Shown here: piece after piece, positions 1-6,351 of the stretch
Layout: every line of letters begins with the position of its first letter
Position numbering within the stretch: position 1 is the stretch's first letter
NCBI GenBank assembly: GCA_944325615.1
Contig: CALVAU010000094.1
Span: 1-8,910 of the forward strand
Length of the DNA stretch: 8,910 nucleotides
Direction: 5' to 3'
Source of the DNA: Candidatus Gastranaerophilales bacterium
GTDB taxonomy: Bacteria > Cyanobacteriota > Vampirovibrionia > Gastranaerophilales > Gastranaerophilaceae
Notes under the pieces: generated by a model
Told to the model about the DNA's origin: nothing
The model's database searches: none
What the model saw: only the letters and a program-made list of their open reading frames with translations
Translations under genes and position numbers: made by a program

Positions 1-185
1 AATATTATATTCTTGCAGGTACAAACGATGTAATTACATTTGCATAACAATTAGTAAAAATTGAAAGTTTGAGAGATAAAGATAGCTTCTCAGATTTAGT
101 AAGAGGTTAGTATTTAGATGGTGCAAAAACAGTACAGCCAAAAGCTTTAGCAAAAATGGTTGTTAAAGATCCAAGTGCTGCATAA
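1..185 (+). pseudogene. 3' end of a probable P22-type major coat protein gene, broken by two in-frame stops
   Basis: Frame 3 (codons from base 3) reads as a continuous coat-like C-terminus, LAGTNDVITFA / QLVKIESLRDKDSFSDLVRG / YLDGAKTVQPKALAKMVVKD, ending at TAA 183-185. Inside it stand TAA at 45-47 and TAG at 108-110. P22-type coat proteins often end in a segment of the form RG-L/Y-Y-L-x-GAK-x-x-x-P-x-AL, and the position next to scaffold and adaptor genes fits that. Both stops are one base from a sense codon (CAA, AAA or GAA to TAA; CAG or TTG to TAG). No ribosome binding site or start follows either stop, so separate small genes are unlikely. The coat would form the shell of the head; as written the last ~46 residues would not be made. 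The 5' part lies outside the window, so the state of the rest is unknown. Family assignment is from memory of short motifs and is moderate. Confidence 0.55.
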
Positions 186-209
186 AATCTAAGCTCTTAA
201 ACTTAGCAA

Positions 210-245
210 AAGTACCCTAAAACAGACTTATGTTTAAGGGTACTT
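210..245 (+). repeat. Long hairpin between the coat remnant and the scaffold-like gene
   Basis: AAGTACCCTAAAACA (210-224) pairs with TGTTTAAGGGTACTT (231-245): 14 of 15 positions match, with one A-A mismatch, around a 6-base loop. On the + strand it is followed by CCCGAAAAC, so it lacks the U-tract of an ordinary intrinsic terminator. On the minus strand it is followed by TTTTGC, a weak tail. It sits 25 bases before the scaffold-like start codon and could stabilise or process the head mRNA, or lower read-through after the coat gene. The pairing is seen directly; the role is inferred. Confidence 0.6.
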
Positions 246-270
246 CCCGAAAACAAACAAGGAGATATGA

Positions 271-960
271 ATGAATAATAATATGTTAAATCAAATTTCA
301 TCAGCTGCCGTGCCTCAGCAACCAGCAATGAATTCGACATATTCAGGATCTGCAAATTCACAAGGAATATTTGGTGCTTCTGCAGGTAATACAACGGATT
401 ATATGGATGCAGCTCGACAAGTAACAATTCGAGATATAGGTATTATCGACAATTTTATGAAAGCTGGTATCATAAATCCGGTACAAGGGCAACATTTGAT
501 GAACTATGTTCTTAATAAGGCGCAAGAATATGTAGTTAAACAACAACAAGCAGCTGCCCAAAACCCTTCTAAAAGTCAAATTGTCTCAGGTGTAGAAGAT
601 TTTGTTAAAGAAAATCCTGATTTCTTTAATCAAAATGGTCGCACTCAGGTTTTGGATTATCTAAAAAATTCAAATATGGTTGTTGACAAAGATGAAATTG
701 CAAAAATCTCTCAAATGATTGAAGCTTTAGAAAAAAGTGCAGTTGAGGGGTACTTGCAACAACAAGCTCATGCAAAATCATTAAATGACGAAAACGAAGC
801 TGCAAAACAAAAATTAAGAGCAAATGCTCAAAATTCAAATACAGCAGATGCAAATGCCAGGGTATTTACGCGTGAGCAAATCGGCAAAATGAGCGGTGCT
901 GAATTTGCCAAAAATGAACGAGCGATAATGGAACAATTACGAAAAGGTTTAATTCGTTAA
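271..960 (+). CDS. Scaffold-like capsid assembly protein
   Basis: The product has 229 residues. It probably works as an internal scaffold that guides coat subunits into a closed procapsid and is then lost. Residues 1-45 are rich in Asn, Gln, Ser and Ala and look disordered. Residues 50-90 and 135-195 are predicted helical, with Gln/Ala-rich stretches and no membrane segment or signal peptide. The C-terminus (about 197-229) is a charged helix pair, FTREQIGKMSGAEFAKNE followed by IMEQLRKGLI. That matches the 'F/YTREEI-MS-EEF-KNE-I' ending seen on many scaffold-like phage proteins, where it would contact coat. The start at 271 has AAGGAG (259-264) six bases upstream; the ATG at 267 opens a dead frame. 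In P22 the scaffold gene precedes coat, whereas here it follows the coat remnant. The call rests on composition, the C-terminal motif and context. A general capsid-associated protein is the main alternative. Confidence 0.6.
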   Translation: MNNNMLNQISSAAVPQQPAMNSTYSGSANSQGIFGASAGNTTDYMDAARQVTIRDIGIIDNFMKAGIINPVQGQHLMNYVLNKAQEYVVKQQQAAAQNPSKSQIVSGVEDFVKENPDFFNQNGRTQVLDYLKNSNMVVDKDEIAKISQMIEALEKSAVEGYLQQQAHAKSLNDENEAAKQKLRANAQNSNTADANARVFTREQIGKMSGAEFAKNERAIMEQLRKGLIR

Positions 961-981
961 TCTGGGCAAATTATATAGATC

Positions 982-1014
982 TTCGGGCGGCTGAATTCAA
1001 TGCTGCCGTCCGAA
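982..1014 (+). repeat. GC-rich hairpin after the scaffold-like gene
   Basis: TTCGGGCGGC (982-991) pairs with GCCGTCCGAA (1005-1014), ten pairs including one G-U, around a 13-base loop that starts with the palindrome TGAATTCA. It begins 21 bases after the scaffold-like stop codon. The following bases, TGATTTATAAAA, are only weakly U-rich. It may be a weak terminator or an mRNA-stabilising 3' structure that lowers expression of the adaptor relative to the abundant scaffold. The structure is clear; its activity is inferred. Confidence 0.55.
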
Positions 1015-1039
1015 TGATTTATAAAACCAAGGAGAAAAT

Positions 1040-1678
1040 ATGAATTATTTTGAAATAGTCAATAAGTGTCTTGAAGAACTCAGTTACAAACAGGTAAATT
1101 CTTTTGCCGAACTGACGAAAAATGACCACAAAAAAATAAAAAATATAGTGAATATAGTAAACAGTGAGGTCTGCAGCTACGATAACTGGAATTTTAAATT
1201 AAGAAAAACAACACTAGAGCTTCCTGCAAAGACATCAGAACTTGAAAATACAATCGAAGGTAAAATTGCATCTATCGTAATAGACGGGCATGTATATAAA
1301 TATTTTGAAAAACCCGAAGATTTTATAATGCAAAAAGCTCCATCAAAGACATACAGCAGTTTTAATGACCTTCTTTTATTACCGGAGTTTGATGAGGATA
1401 AAACGATAAATGTAATTTATTACACCTCAAATGCGGTAAAACAACCTGATGGTAACGAAAAAGCATTTTTTGAAAATGAAGGGGATGTATCTCTTATTCC
1501 TGAGGTTTTTGCAGAGCCGATATTAGTTTACGGCAGTTGTATGCGCTTAAAATCAAATCCGCAGCATGTAAAATTTTCATACTGGATGAGCATGTATAAT
1601 ACAGCATTAGCGAATATGCGCTCTCGCATATCAATAGATGCAAATTACACGCCATCAGTAAAGATGCAACGTTATTAA
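1040..1678 (+). CDS. Head-tail adaptor (head completion) protein, P22 gp4-like
   Basis: The product has 212 residues. It is likely the adaptor ring that binds the portal after DNA packaging, seals the head and receives the tail. Residues 1-50 form an N-terminal helical region of the kind found in adaptors (FEIVNKCLEEL, then a charged Lys-rich helix and SYDNWNF). Residues 55-130 look mainly beta (LRKTTLELPA; IASIVIDGHVYKY). The C-terminal helix block at about 157-197, AEPILVYGSCMRLKSNPQH then FSYWMSMYNTALANMRSRIS, closely resembles the end of gp4-type adaptors from short-tailed phages. No signal peptide or membrane span is visible. The start has AAGGAG at 1029-1034, five bases upstream. In P22 the gp4 gene follows coat, so its place after the coat remnant and scaffold is consistent. 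The family call is from motif memory and context. Confidence 0.62.
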   Translation: MNYFEIVNKCLEELSYKQVNSFAELTKNDHKKIKNIVNIVNSEVCSYDNWNFKLRKTTLELPAKTSELENTIEGKIASIVIDGHVYKYFEKPEDFIMQKAPSKTYSSFNDLLLLPEFDEDKTINVIYYTSNAVKQPDGNEKAFFENEGDVSLIPEVFAEPILVYGSCMRLKSNPQHVKFSYWMSMYNTALANMRSRISIDANYTPSVKMQRY

Positions 1679-1679
1679 T

Positions 1680-1725
1680 CAGGGGTAAAACAAAAAAAAA
1701 CAGGAAGTTTTCATTCCCCCCTGTT
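1680..1725 (+). repeat. Two mutually exclusive small hairpins between adaptor and TerS genes
   Basis: CAGGGG (1680-1685) can pair with CCCCTG (1718-1723). Alternatively AACAGG (1699-1704) can pair with CCTGTT (1720-1725). Both use the same right arm, so they cannot form together. Neither is followed by a U-tract. The rest of the gap to 1814 is very AT-rich and includes a perfect 14-base palindrome, TTTTTTCGAAAAAA (1772-1785), and a TTTAC/GTAAA inverted repeat (1793-1810) just before the TerS start. I find no convincing -35/-10 pair. Function is unknown. Confidence 0.35.
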
Positions 1726-1814
1726 AAGATTTACACTAGCCGAAATATAAATAGCAATATTATTATACAATTTTTTTCGAAAAAACACAAACTTTACTAA
1801 GAAATGTAAACAAT

Positions 1815-2249
1815 ATGAAAGAATTAACACAACAGCAAAAACGGTTTGTAACCGAATATATAAACTCTTTAGACGGTGAGTTTTCTGCCAAAAAAGCCGG
1901 GTATAAGTCGAAGGATCTTAAATTGATAGCAAACAGCTTGCTTTCAAATGACTCTGTAATAAACGAAATTAAAGAGCAGTTGAAAAATCACATATCATCT
2001 TTGAGGGTACATAAAGGATATGTAATACAAAAGCTTTTGCAAATAGCGGAATTTTCTCTTGAAGAGGAAGAAATTCTTGATAAAGAGGGCAATTCAACAG
2101 GCAAAAGGAAACTTCGTGATACTTCAGCAGGTTTGAAAGCTTTGGAAAGTCTTTGCAAATATTTAGGGTTCAGCTCCTCTAACGATCAGGATGAATACCC
2201 GCAGGCAAAGATAATAACAATTTCCAATCTGGATGATGAAAAAATATAA
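1815..2249 (+). CDS. Terminase small subunit (Terminase_2-like)
   Basis: The product has 144 residues, typical for a small terminase. It would recognise the packaging site on phage DNA, form a ring and load the large terminase. The N-terminus has the family's characteristic opening, LTQQQKRFVTEYI, followed by GEFSAKKAGYKSK, the 'A-x-x-AGY' part of the helix-turn-helix (about residues 20-50). The central helices (about 50-90, NEIKEQLKNHI to IQKLLQIAEFS) would form the oligomer core. An acidic run (EEEEILDKEG) and a polar tail (SSNDQDEYPQ) close the protein. The ATG at 1815 has only a weak A-rich leader and no clear Shine-Dalgarno sequence. An upstream ATG at 1804 stops at once. Weak initiation would suit a protein needed in small amounts. 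Its partner, the large terminase, lies about 2.8 kb downstream rather than adjacent, separated by the broken gene, the acetyltransferase and the portal. Confidence 0.85.
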   Translation: MKELTQQQKRFVTEYINSLDGEFSAKKAGYKSKDLKLIANSLLSNDSVINEIKEQLKNHISSLRVHKGYVIQKLLQIAEFSLEEEEILDKEGNSTGKRKLRDTSAGLKALESLCKYLGFSSSNDQDEYPQAKIITISNLDDEKI

Positions 2250-2285
2250 AATGCGTAGTCTAACTATCAAAGAAAGGGAGATTTA

Positions 2286-2657
2286 ATGAAGAATAAAGAT
2301 GAAGATATTGAAGAAATGCTTCTAAGCAATGCCAGTCTTGATGATTTAATCAGAATGAAAATAGAAGCTGAATTCAAGGACGAAATGCAAAAGGCAAAAG
2401 ATGAAGCAGCTAAAAAAGAAATTAAAATTTAAACAAAGATAGATGAAGTTCCTAAGAAATATATATTTTCAAAACAGGCAGTCTATAAATTTTACAACCG
2501 AAGAACAAAGCTCGAGACATACATAAACGGAATTCAAGCAGAGGCTTTGTTAGGTTTGCAGACAAATATTCGCAACAAAATTTTAAACGGTGAAATGAGT
2601 ACATTTTCAACAGATGACGCTTATGTAAAATTCGAGAAAGTATGTGTAAATTCGTAA
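2286..2657 (+). pseudogene. Small conserved phage gene interrupted by one in-frame TAA
   Basis: From ATG 2286, behind a strong AAGGGAG site, the frame encodes 48 residues (MKNKDEDIEEMLL to KKEIKI) and reaches TAA at 2430-2432. The same frame then stays open for 74 more codons to TAA 2655-2657. The downstream part is well-formed protein (PKKYIFSKQAVYKFYNRRTK, then TYINGIQAEALLGLQ and DDAYVKFEK) and has no start codon with a binding site near its beginning. Intact, the product would have about 123 residues: an acidic helical N-terminus plus a basic, aromatic-rich C-terminal domain. I do not recognise a function, though small proteins of this kind commonly sit between TerS and portal in short-tailed phages. 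The stop is one base from CAA or AAA. The last 16 bases overlap the next gene, so the nonsense codon should also weaken translational coupling to it. It could alternatively be a short 48-residue gene plus debris. Confidence 0.6.
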
Positions 2658-3205
2658 AACTTATAATAGATAGAAAAAATTCAAGATATGAAAATACCCG
2701 ATATTTGTCAAACGTGATGTTTTTGTATTCAAGGTATGCAAAATTTTTAAATGATGATTATGCTCCTGAAGCTAATTATATAAACTTACTTGATTTGATA
2801 GAAAAATGCGGAGAGCTTTTCTATGTGGTCTTGAATAGAGAAGATGAAGATTTTGCAGGTTTTATTTATTTGGACAATCCGATAGGAAATAGTGAAATAC
2901 TTCACAGCTGTGAAATAACAGCTTGTATTGAGAAAAAATATTGGGGAAATTTTAATAAGAAATTATCTGTTGAATTTTTCGGATACTGTTTTAATACTCT
3001 CGGGTTAAGGAAAATTAAAGCTCAAATTTACCCTTTTAACAATAGGGTGAGATCGATTTTAAAATATTCAGGCTTTCAAAAAGACGGGATATTACGTGGA
3101 GAAACTTTGAAATGCGGTAAATTGCAGGATGTGGAAGTCTATTCACTTTTAAAATCGGATTATGAGCAATGTTTATTGACAAAACATAAGATTAACGTCA
3201 AATAA
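2642..3205 (+). CDS. GNAT-family N-acetyltransferase (RimJ/RimL-like)
   Basis: The product has 187 residues, the usual size of a single GNAT domain, which moves an acetyl group from acetyl-CoA to an amine. The order of elements fits: a beta strand with FAGFIYLDN (71-79), then the strand CEITACIEKKYWG (90-102) leading into the acetyl-CoA loop region, a helix (SVEFFGYCFNTLGLRKI, 109-125), and the motif-B-like AQIYPFNNRVRSILKYSGFQKDG (127-149). That last part matches the 'P-x-N-x-x-s-x-x-x-x-x-k-x-GF-x-x-eG' signature of RimJ/RimL enzymes. The pyrophosphate loop (normally R/Q-x-x-G-x-G) is poor here (YWGNFNKK), so activity may be reduced or altered. The start overlaps the preceding broken gene by 16 bases and has a weak GAGAAAG leader, which suggests coupled translation. 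Substrate is unknown; it could modify a virion or host protein. Phage head modules sometimes carry such a gene beside the portal. Confidence 0.72.
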   Translation: MCKFVKLIIDRKNSRYENTRYLSNVMFLYSRYAKFLNDDYAPEANYINLLDLIEKCGELFYVVLNREDEDFAGFIYLDNPIGNSEILHSCEITACIEKKYWGNFNKKLSVEFFGYCFNTLGLRKIKAQIYPFNNRVRSILKYSGFQKDGILRGETLKCGKLQDVEVYSLLKSDYEQCLLTKHKINVK

Positions 3206-3232
3206 AAACATCAAAAGAAAGGTAAATGATAT

Positions 3233-4915
3233 ATGAAAATTGAGACAGAAGATTTAACAAAGAAGATAACACCCGAGCAGGAAGCTCTTCTTGTAAGGGA
3301 TATTTCAGACAAATATGATCGATATGATGACCTGCGCTCAAGCCAGATTACTGATAACAGAATAATGAGGGATACGATTTACAATACTGATATCCCAAAG
3401 CTTAACGGCTGGGATAATAAAATTTCTCTGCCTGATATCTATGAGCTTGCGCAAACTCTAAAATCTCATATCAGTGACAATTTATATTCTCATCCTGAAG
3501 CTATGTTTGATGTATCTGGGGCAACTCCTGAAAGCCAAGAATATGCAAATCGACAAAAGGCAATGCTTGTAAATACTTTTGAGCAGATGAAGTTAGAGGA
3601 TGAAATTGAAAAAATTATAGACAGCATCGTAGAGACAGGTGAATGTACTTTATTTGTAGGCTGGGAAACAAAAGTTAAACAAATAAGAAGGGCTTTATCA
3701 GTAAAAGAACAGCTTGAAAATCCGGAGCATAAGACATTTATCTTAGAGGAAAAATTGGTCTATGACAATGCAAAAATCAAACACATTAAAGCTGAAGATT
3801 TTGTTTTTGACAAAACTGATAAAGATAACTGGGATAGATGCGCAAAAATTTATAAAACATATTCAACGATAGATGAATTACGTTCGGAAAAGTCAAATAA
3901 TCTGTTGACCGAAGAAAAACTGGAAACATTGAAAGAGGTGGTGGCAAGCAAAAAAACAAGAAATTCAGAAAAAGCAGTAGAAGAAAACAAAGTTGAAATT
4001 TTAGAATACTGGGGTGATATTGAACTGGAAGACGGTACACTTCTTAAAAATTGGCTTGTTGTCGTTGGCGCAAGACGTGAAATTATAAGATTTGAGCCAA
4101 ATCCTTTTGTAATAAATCCGTTTATTCACGCAAATATAATAGAATCTCCACTTACAGGCAGAGGGATTTCCCCATTACGTGTAGCATTGATTTTGAACAA
4201 CATCTCATCAACAATTTTGAATAAACAAATTGATGCACTTGCATTGATGATGAATCCGCCATATCTTGCCCCGAAAGGTTGTTTTAACGGAGAACAAGTT
4301 GTAAAACCGGGTAAAATTATTGAATATGATTCTGCTCTAATGCCAAATCAGCCGATACCTTTGAGTTTTGATAAAGCTATGGTAGGATGGGACTTTTTGA
4401 ATTACTTCAAATCAACAATCGAGAGTGCGACAGGAATTTTCAAAAATATGGCAGGAAATACTCAATCGACAGCGAGAACTGCGACCGAGCTTAATTATTC
4501 TGCAAACGGTCAGGAAGCAAGATTAAATATGCTTTTAGATGCAATCAACAGAAAAGTAATTGTGCCAATGGTAGAAAAAACTGCCGAAATTATAGCAAAC
4601 TTCAAAATCGGTAATGAAGTTATCGGAGTTAATGAAAAAGGCGGTATGACTTTTTTGCGGATTGATGATAAAATTCGCAACGGAAATTATATTTACCGCT
4701 ATGGCGATAGAAAAGCAACATTTGAAAGAAAGTTGCGTCTGAAAGAGCTTTTTGAAGTTGTAAAATCCTTTGCTGAAGTGCCTGAGGTTTCGCAGAATGT
4801 TGATTGGATGGAATGTTTTAAATTTGCACTTGAGCAGTACGGGATTGAAAATTCTAACCATTTTTTAAAGTCTTCAGCAGGTACAAACACCTCCTTACTT
4901 AACACCAATACATAA
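3233..4915 (+). CDS. Phage portal (head-tail connector) protein
   Basis: The product has 560 residues, in the range for portals of short-tailed phages. Portals form a 12-fold ring at one capsid vertex, the channel for DNA entry and exit and the docking point for terminase and adaptor. The N-terminal part (1-140) is helical, with a conserved-looking stretch at LNGWDNKISLPDIYELAQTL (57-76). A mixed region (140-300) follows. The stem/clip region is marked by ESPLTGRGISPLRVALIL (304-321), then a long helix and LALMMNPPYLAPKG (336-349), and then the characteristic SATGIFKNMAGN / TARTATELNYSANGQEAR block (398-430), which precedes the wing and crown helices. The tail is low-complexity (SSAGTNTSLLNTNT). 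GAAAGG at 3217-3222 precedes the ATG, and an out-of-frame ATG at 3226 runs only a few codons. The subfamily (P22- or SU10-like) is unresolved, but portal identity is well supported. Confidence 0.85.
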   Translation: MKIETEDLTKKITPEQEALLVRDISDKYDRYDDLRSSQITDNRIMRDTIYNTDIPKLNGWDNKISLPDIYELAQTLKSHISDNLYSHPEAMFDVSGATPESQEYANRQKAMLVNTFEQMKLEDEIEKIIDSIVETGECTLFVGWETKVKQIRRALSVKEQLENPEHKTFILEEKLVYDNAKIKHIKAEDFVFDKTDKDNWDRCAKIYKTYSTIDELRSEKSNNLLTEEKLETLKEVVASKKTRNSEKAVEENKVEILEYWGDIELEDGTLLKNWLVVVGARREIIRFEPNPFVINPFIHANIIESPLTGRGISPLRVALILNNISSTILNKQIDALALMMNPPYLAPKGCFNGEQVVKPGKIIEYDSALMPNQPIPLSFDKAMVGWDFLNYFKSTIESATGIFKNMAGNTQSTARTATELNYSANGQEARLNMLLDAINRKVIVPMVEKTAEIIANFKIGNEVIGVNEKGGMTFLRIDDKIRNGNYIYRYGDRKATFERKLRLKELFEVVKSFAEVPEVSQNVDWMECFKFALEQYGIENSNHFLKSSAGTNTSLLNTNT

Positions 4916-4954
4916 TTCTTGCAGCTGTTAAATACAGACTGTAATCCTTTCTTC

Positions 4955-5009
4955 AGGTGCCGCCTAATTCTCTTTACCTATGGCTCCTCATCACTTGCGG
5001 CACCTTTTT
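4955..5009 (+). terminator. Terminator-like hairpin with a large loop between portal and TerL
   Basis: AGGTGCCGC (4955-4963) pairs perfectly with GCGGCACCT (4997-5005), and TTTTT (5005-5009) follows at once. That is the layout of an intrinsic terminator, but the loop is unusually large at 33 bases. The large-terminase ATG lies 33 bases after the U-tract, with its own AAAGGGA site, so the element may attenuate transcription into TerL or mark a separate transcript. The stem and U-tract are seen directly; termination strength is inferred and reduced by the large loop. Confidence 0.6.
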
Positions 5010-5041
5010 CTTTAATATTGAGATAAAAAGGGATAGTTAAT

Positions 5042-6331
5042 ATGAAATATAAATTATTAAAAGCTCAGCGTGAGTTTTTAGAAATTCCGCACAATTATAC
5101 ATTGGATGTTGCGGTCTATCAGGGTGGTTACGGTTCAGGAAAAACTTTTGCAGGTTCTCTTTTAGGGATTTTATTGTGTTTAAAATTCCCCGGTATAAGA
5201 GGACTTGTCGGTGCTCAGACTTATACTCTGGTGAGAGATACAACTTTGCAGAGTTATTTTGAGCATCTGGAAAATATGAACTTTACTGAAGGTGCCGATT
5301 TTGAATGGTCGGCCTCGCTTCAAAAACTCACATTTAGAAATGGCAGTGAAATCCTATTTAGGCATTTTGACGAGCCGAATAAACTTAAATCTTTAAACTT
5401 GGGGTTTGTAGAAATAGAAGAGATGTCAGATATTCCATACGATACTTTTAAAATGCTGATAAGCCGTATGCGTCAAAAGTTAAAGCCTTGGTGGAAAAAT
5501 TTTACATATAGAATTTTTGGACATACAAACCCTGAGATGCAAAGGGGATGGGTATATAAGACTTTTGTCGAAAATACGGCACCAAATTACAGACTTATTA
5601 CAGCCCCGACAACGCAAAATATATATTTGCCGGAAGGGTTTTGCGAAGAATTGAAAAAGCTCTATGATGAGCAATATTACAAAATATTTGTGCTTGCAGA
5701 AAACGGTGAATATAACAATGGGCTTGTCGTAAAAGATTTTACAGAAGAAAACATAAGAGATATTCAATATTGTCCTGACATGGATTTGCATATAAGTTGT
5801 GATTTTAATGTGGATCCGATGGCTTGGGTGTTGGCTCACAGAACAGAGGATAAGGTTTTTTATTTTGATGAGATTGTTATGGAAAATACAACAACCGCAA
5901 AGGCTTGTGATGAGTTTTACAGAAGATATCCAAATCATAAAGGCAAAGTTATAATTAACGGCGATGCTTCAGGTGATAACAGATCTTGTACAAGTGAATA
6001 TACGAATTACGTAATCATAAAGAAAAAGCTTTTGCGATACGGCTATGATGTCGATATCAAAATAAAAGCCTTCAATCCACCGATAAAAAACAGAATAGCA
6101 GCATTTAATGCAAAAGTGAGATCTGCAGACGGTGAAGTCTGTCTTTATGTTGATAAAAAGTGCGAAAAGTTACTCTATAACATCTATAACCTCAAATACA
6201 GAGAAGGTTCTTCAAAAATTGATGTGCCTACATATCAGCAGATAAAGCAGTCAAAAGAATTAAAGTTTTTATCACATCCTATGGATGCTGCTTCTTATCT
6301 TGTTGATTACTATTGGCCGATAAGATTGTAA
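5042..6331 (+). CDS. Terminase large subunit
   Basis: The product has 429 residues, the usual length. It is the packaging motor: an N-terminal ATPase pumps DNA through the portal and a C-terminal RNase H-like nuclease cuts the concatemer. The Walker A loop is GGYGSGKT at 28-35 (Lys34). The Walker B strand is FVEIEE at 122-127, with the catalytic Glu among its acidic residues. The coupling region follows with FGHTNPEMQRGWVY (159-172). The nuclease acidic residues stand in SCDFNVDP (Asp254), INGDASGDNR (Asp308) and HPMDAASYLVDY (Asp414), the three metal-binding positions expected. The enzyme therefore looks intact, unlike the coat remnant upstream. The start at 5042 has AAAGGGA eight or so bases upstream. 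It resembles Terminase_3/Terminase_6 families; the subfamily, and so headful versus site-specific cutting, cannot be settled by eye. Confidence 0.92.
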   Translation: MKYKLLKAQREFLEIPHNYTLDVAVYQGGYGSGKTFAGSLLGILLCLKFPGIRGLVGAQTYTLVRDTTLQSYFEHLENMNFTEGADFEWSASLQKLTFRNGSEILFRHFDEPNKLKSLNLGFVEIEEMSDIPYDTFKMLISRMRQKLKPWWKNFTYRIFGHTNPEMQRGWVYKTFVENTAPNYRLITAPTTQNIYLPEGFCEELKKLYDEQYYKIFVLAENGEYNNGLVVKDFTEENIRDIQYCPDMDLHISCDFNVDPMAWVLAHRTEDKVFYFDEIVMENTTTAKACDEFYRRYPNHKGKVIINGDASGDNRSCTSEYTNYVIIKKKLLRYGYDVDIKIKAFNPPIKNRIAAFNAKVRSADGEVCLYVDKKCEKLLYNIYNLKYREGSSKIDVPTYQQIKQSKELKFLSHPMDAASYLVDYYWPIRL

Positions 6332-6351
6332 TCAGATTGGAAAGGGATATT

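Noticed and set aside
2428..2434. TTTAAAC, the classical -1 frameshift heptamer, at the internal stop of the split gene
   Set aside because: It is not in the required codon phase for the gene's frame, and both halves are already in the same frame, so a frameshift is not needed.
4535..4861. Minus-strand open frame of 108 codons
   Set aside because: Fully inside the portal gene; composition is typical of the complement of an AT-rich coding strand.
5480..5938. Minus-strand open frame of 152 codons
   Set aside because: It lies wholly inside the large terminase gene, which has clear catalytic motifs; the reverse product is Ile/Cys/Phe-rich without domain signs or a ribosome site.
6313..6351. Upstream TTG start adding 13 residues to the lipase-like protein
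   Set aside because: It would overlap the terminase end and lacks a ribosome site, whereas ATG 6352 has AAAGGG at proper spacing.
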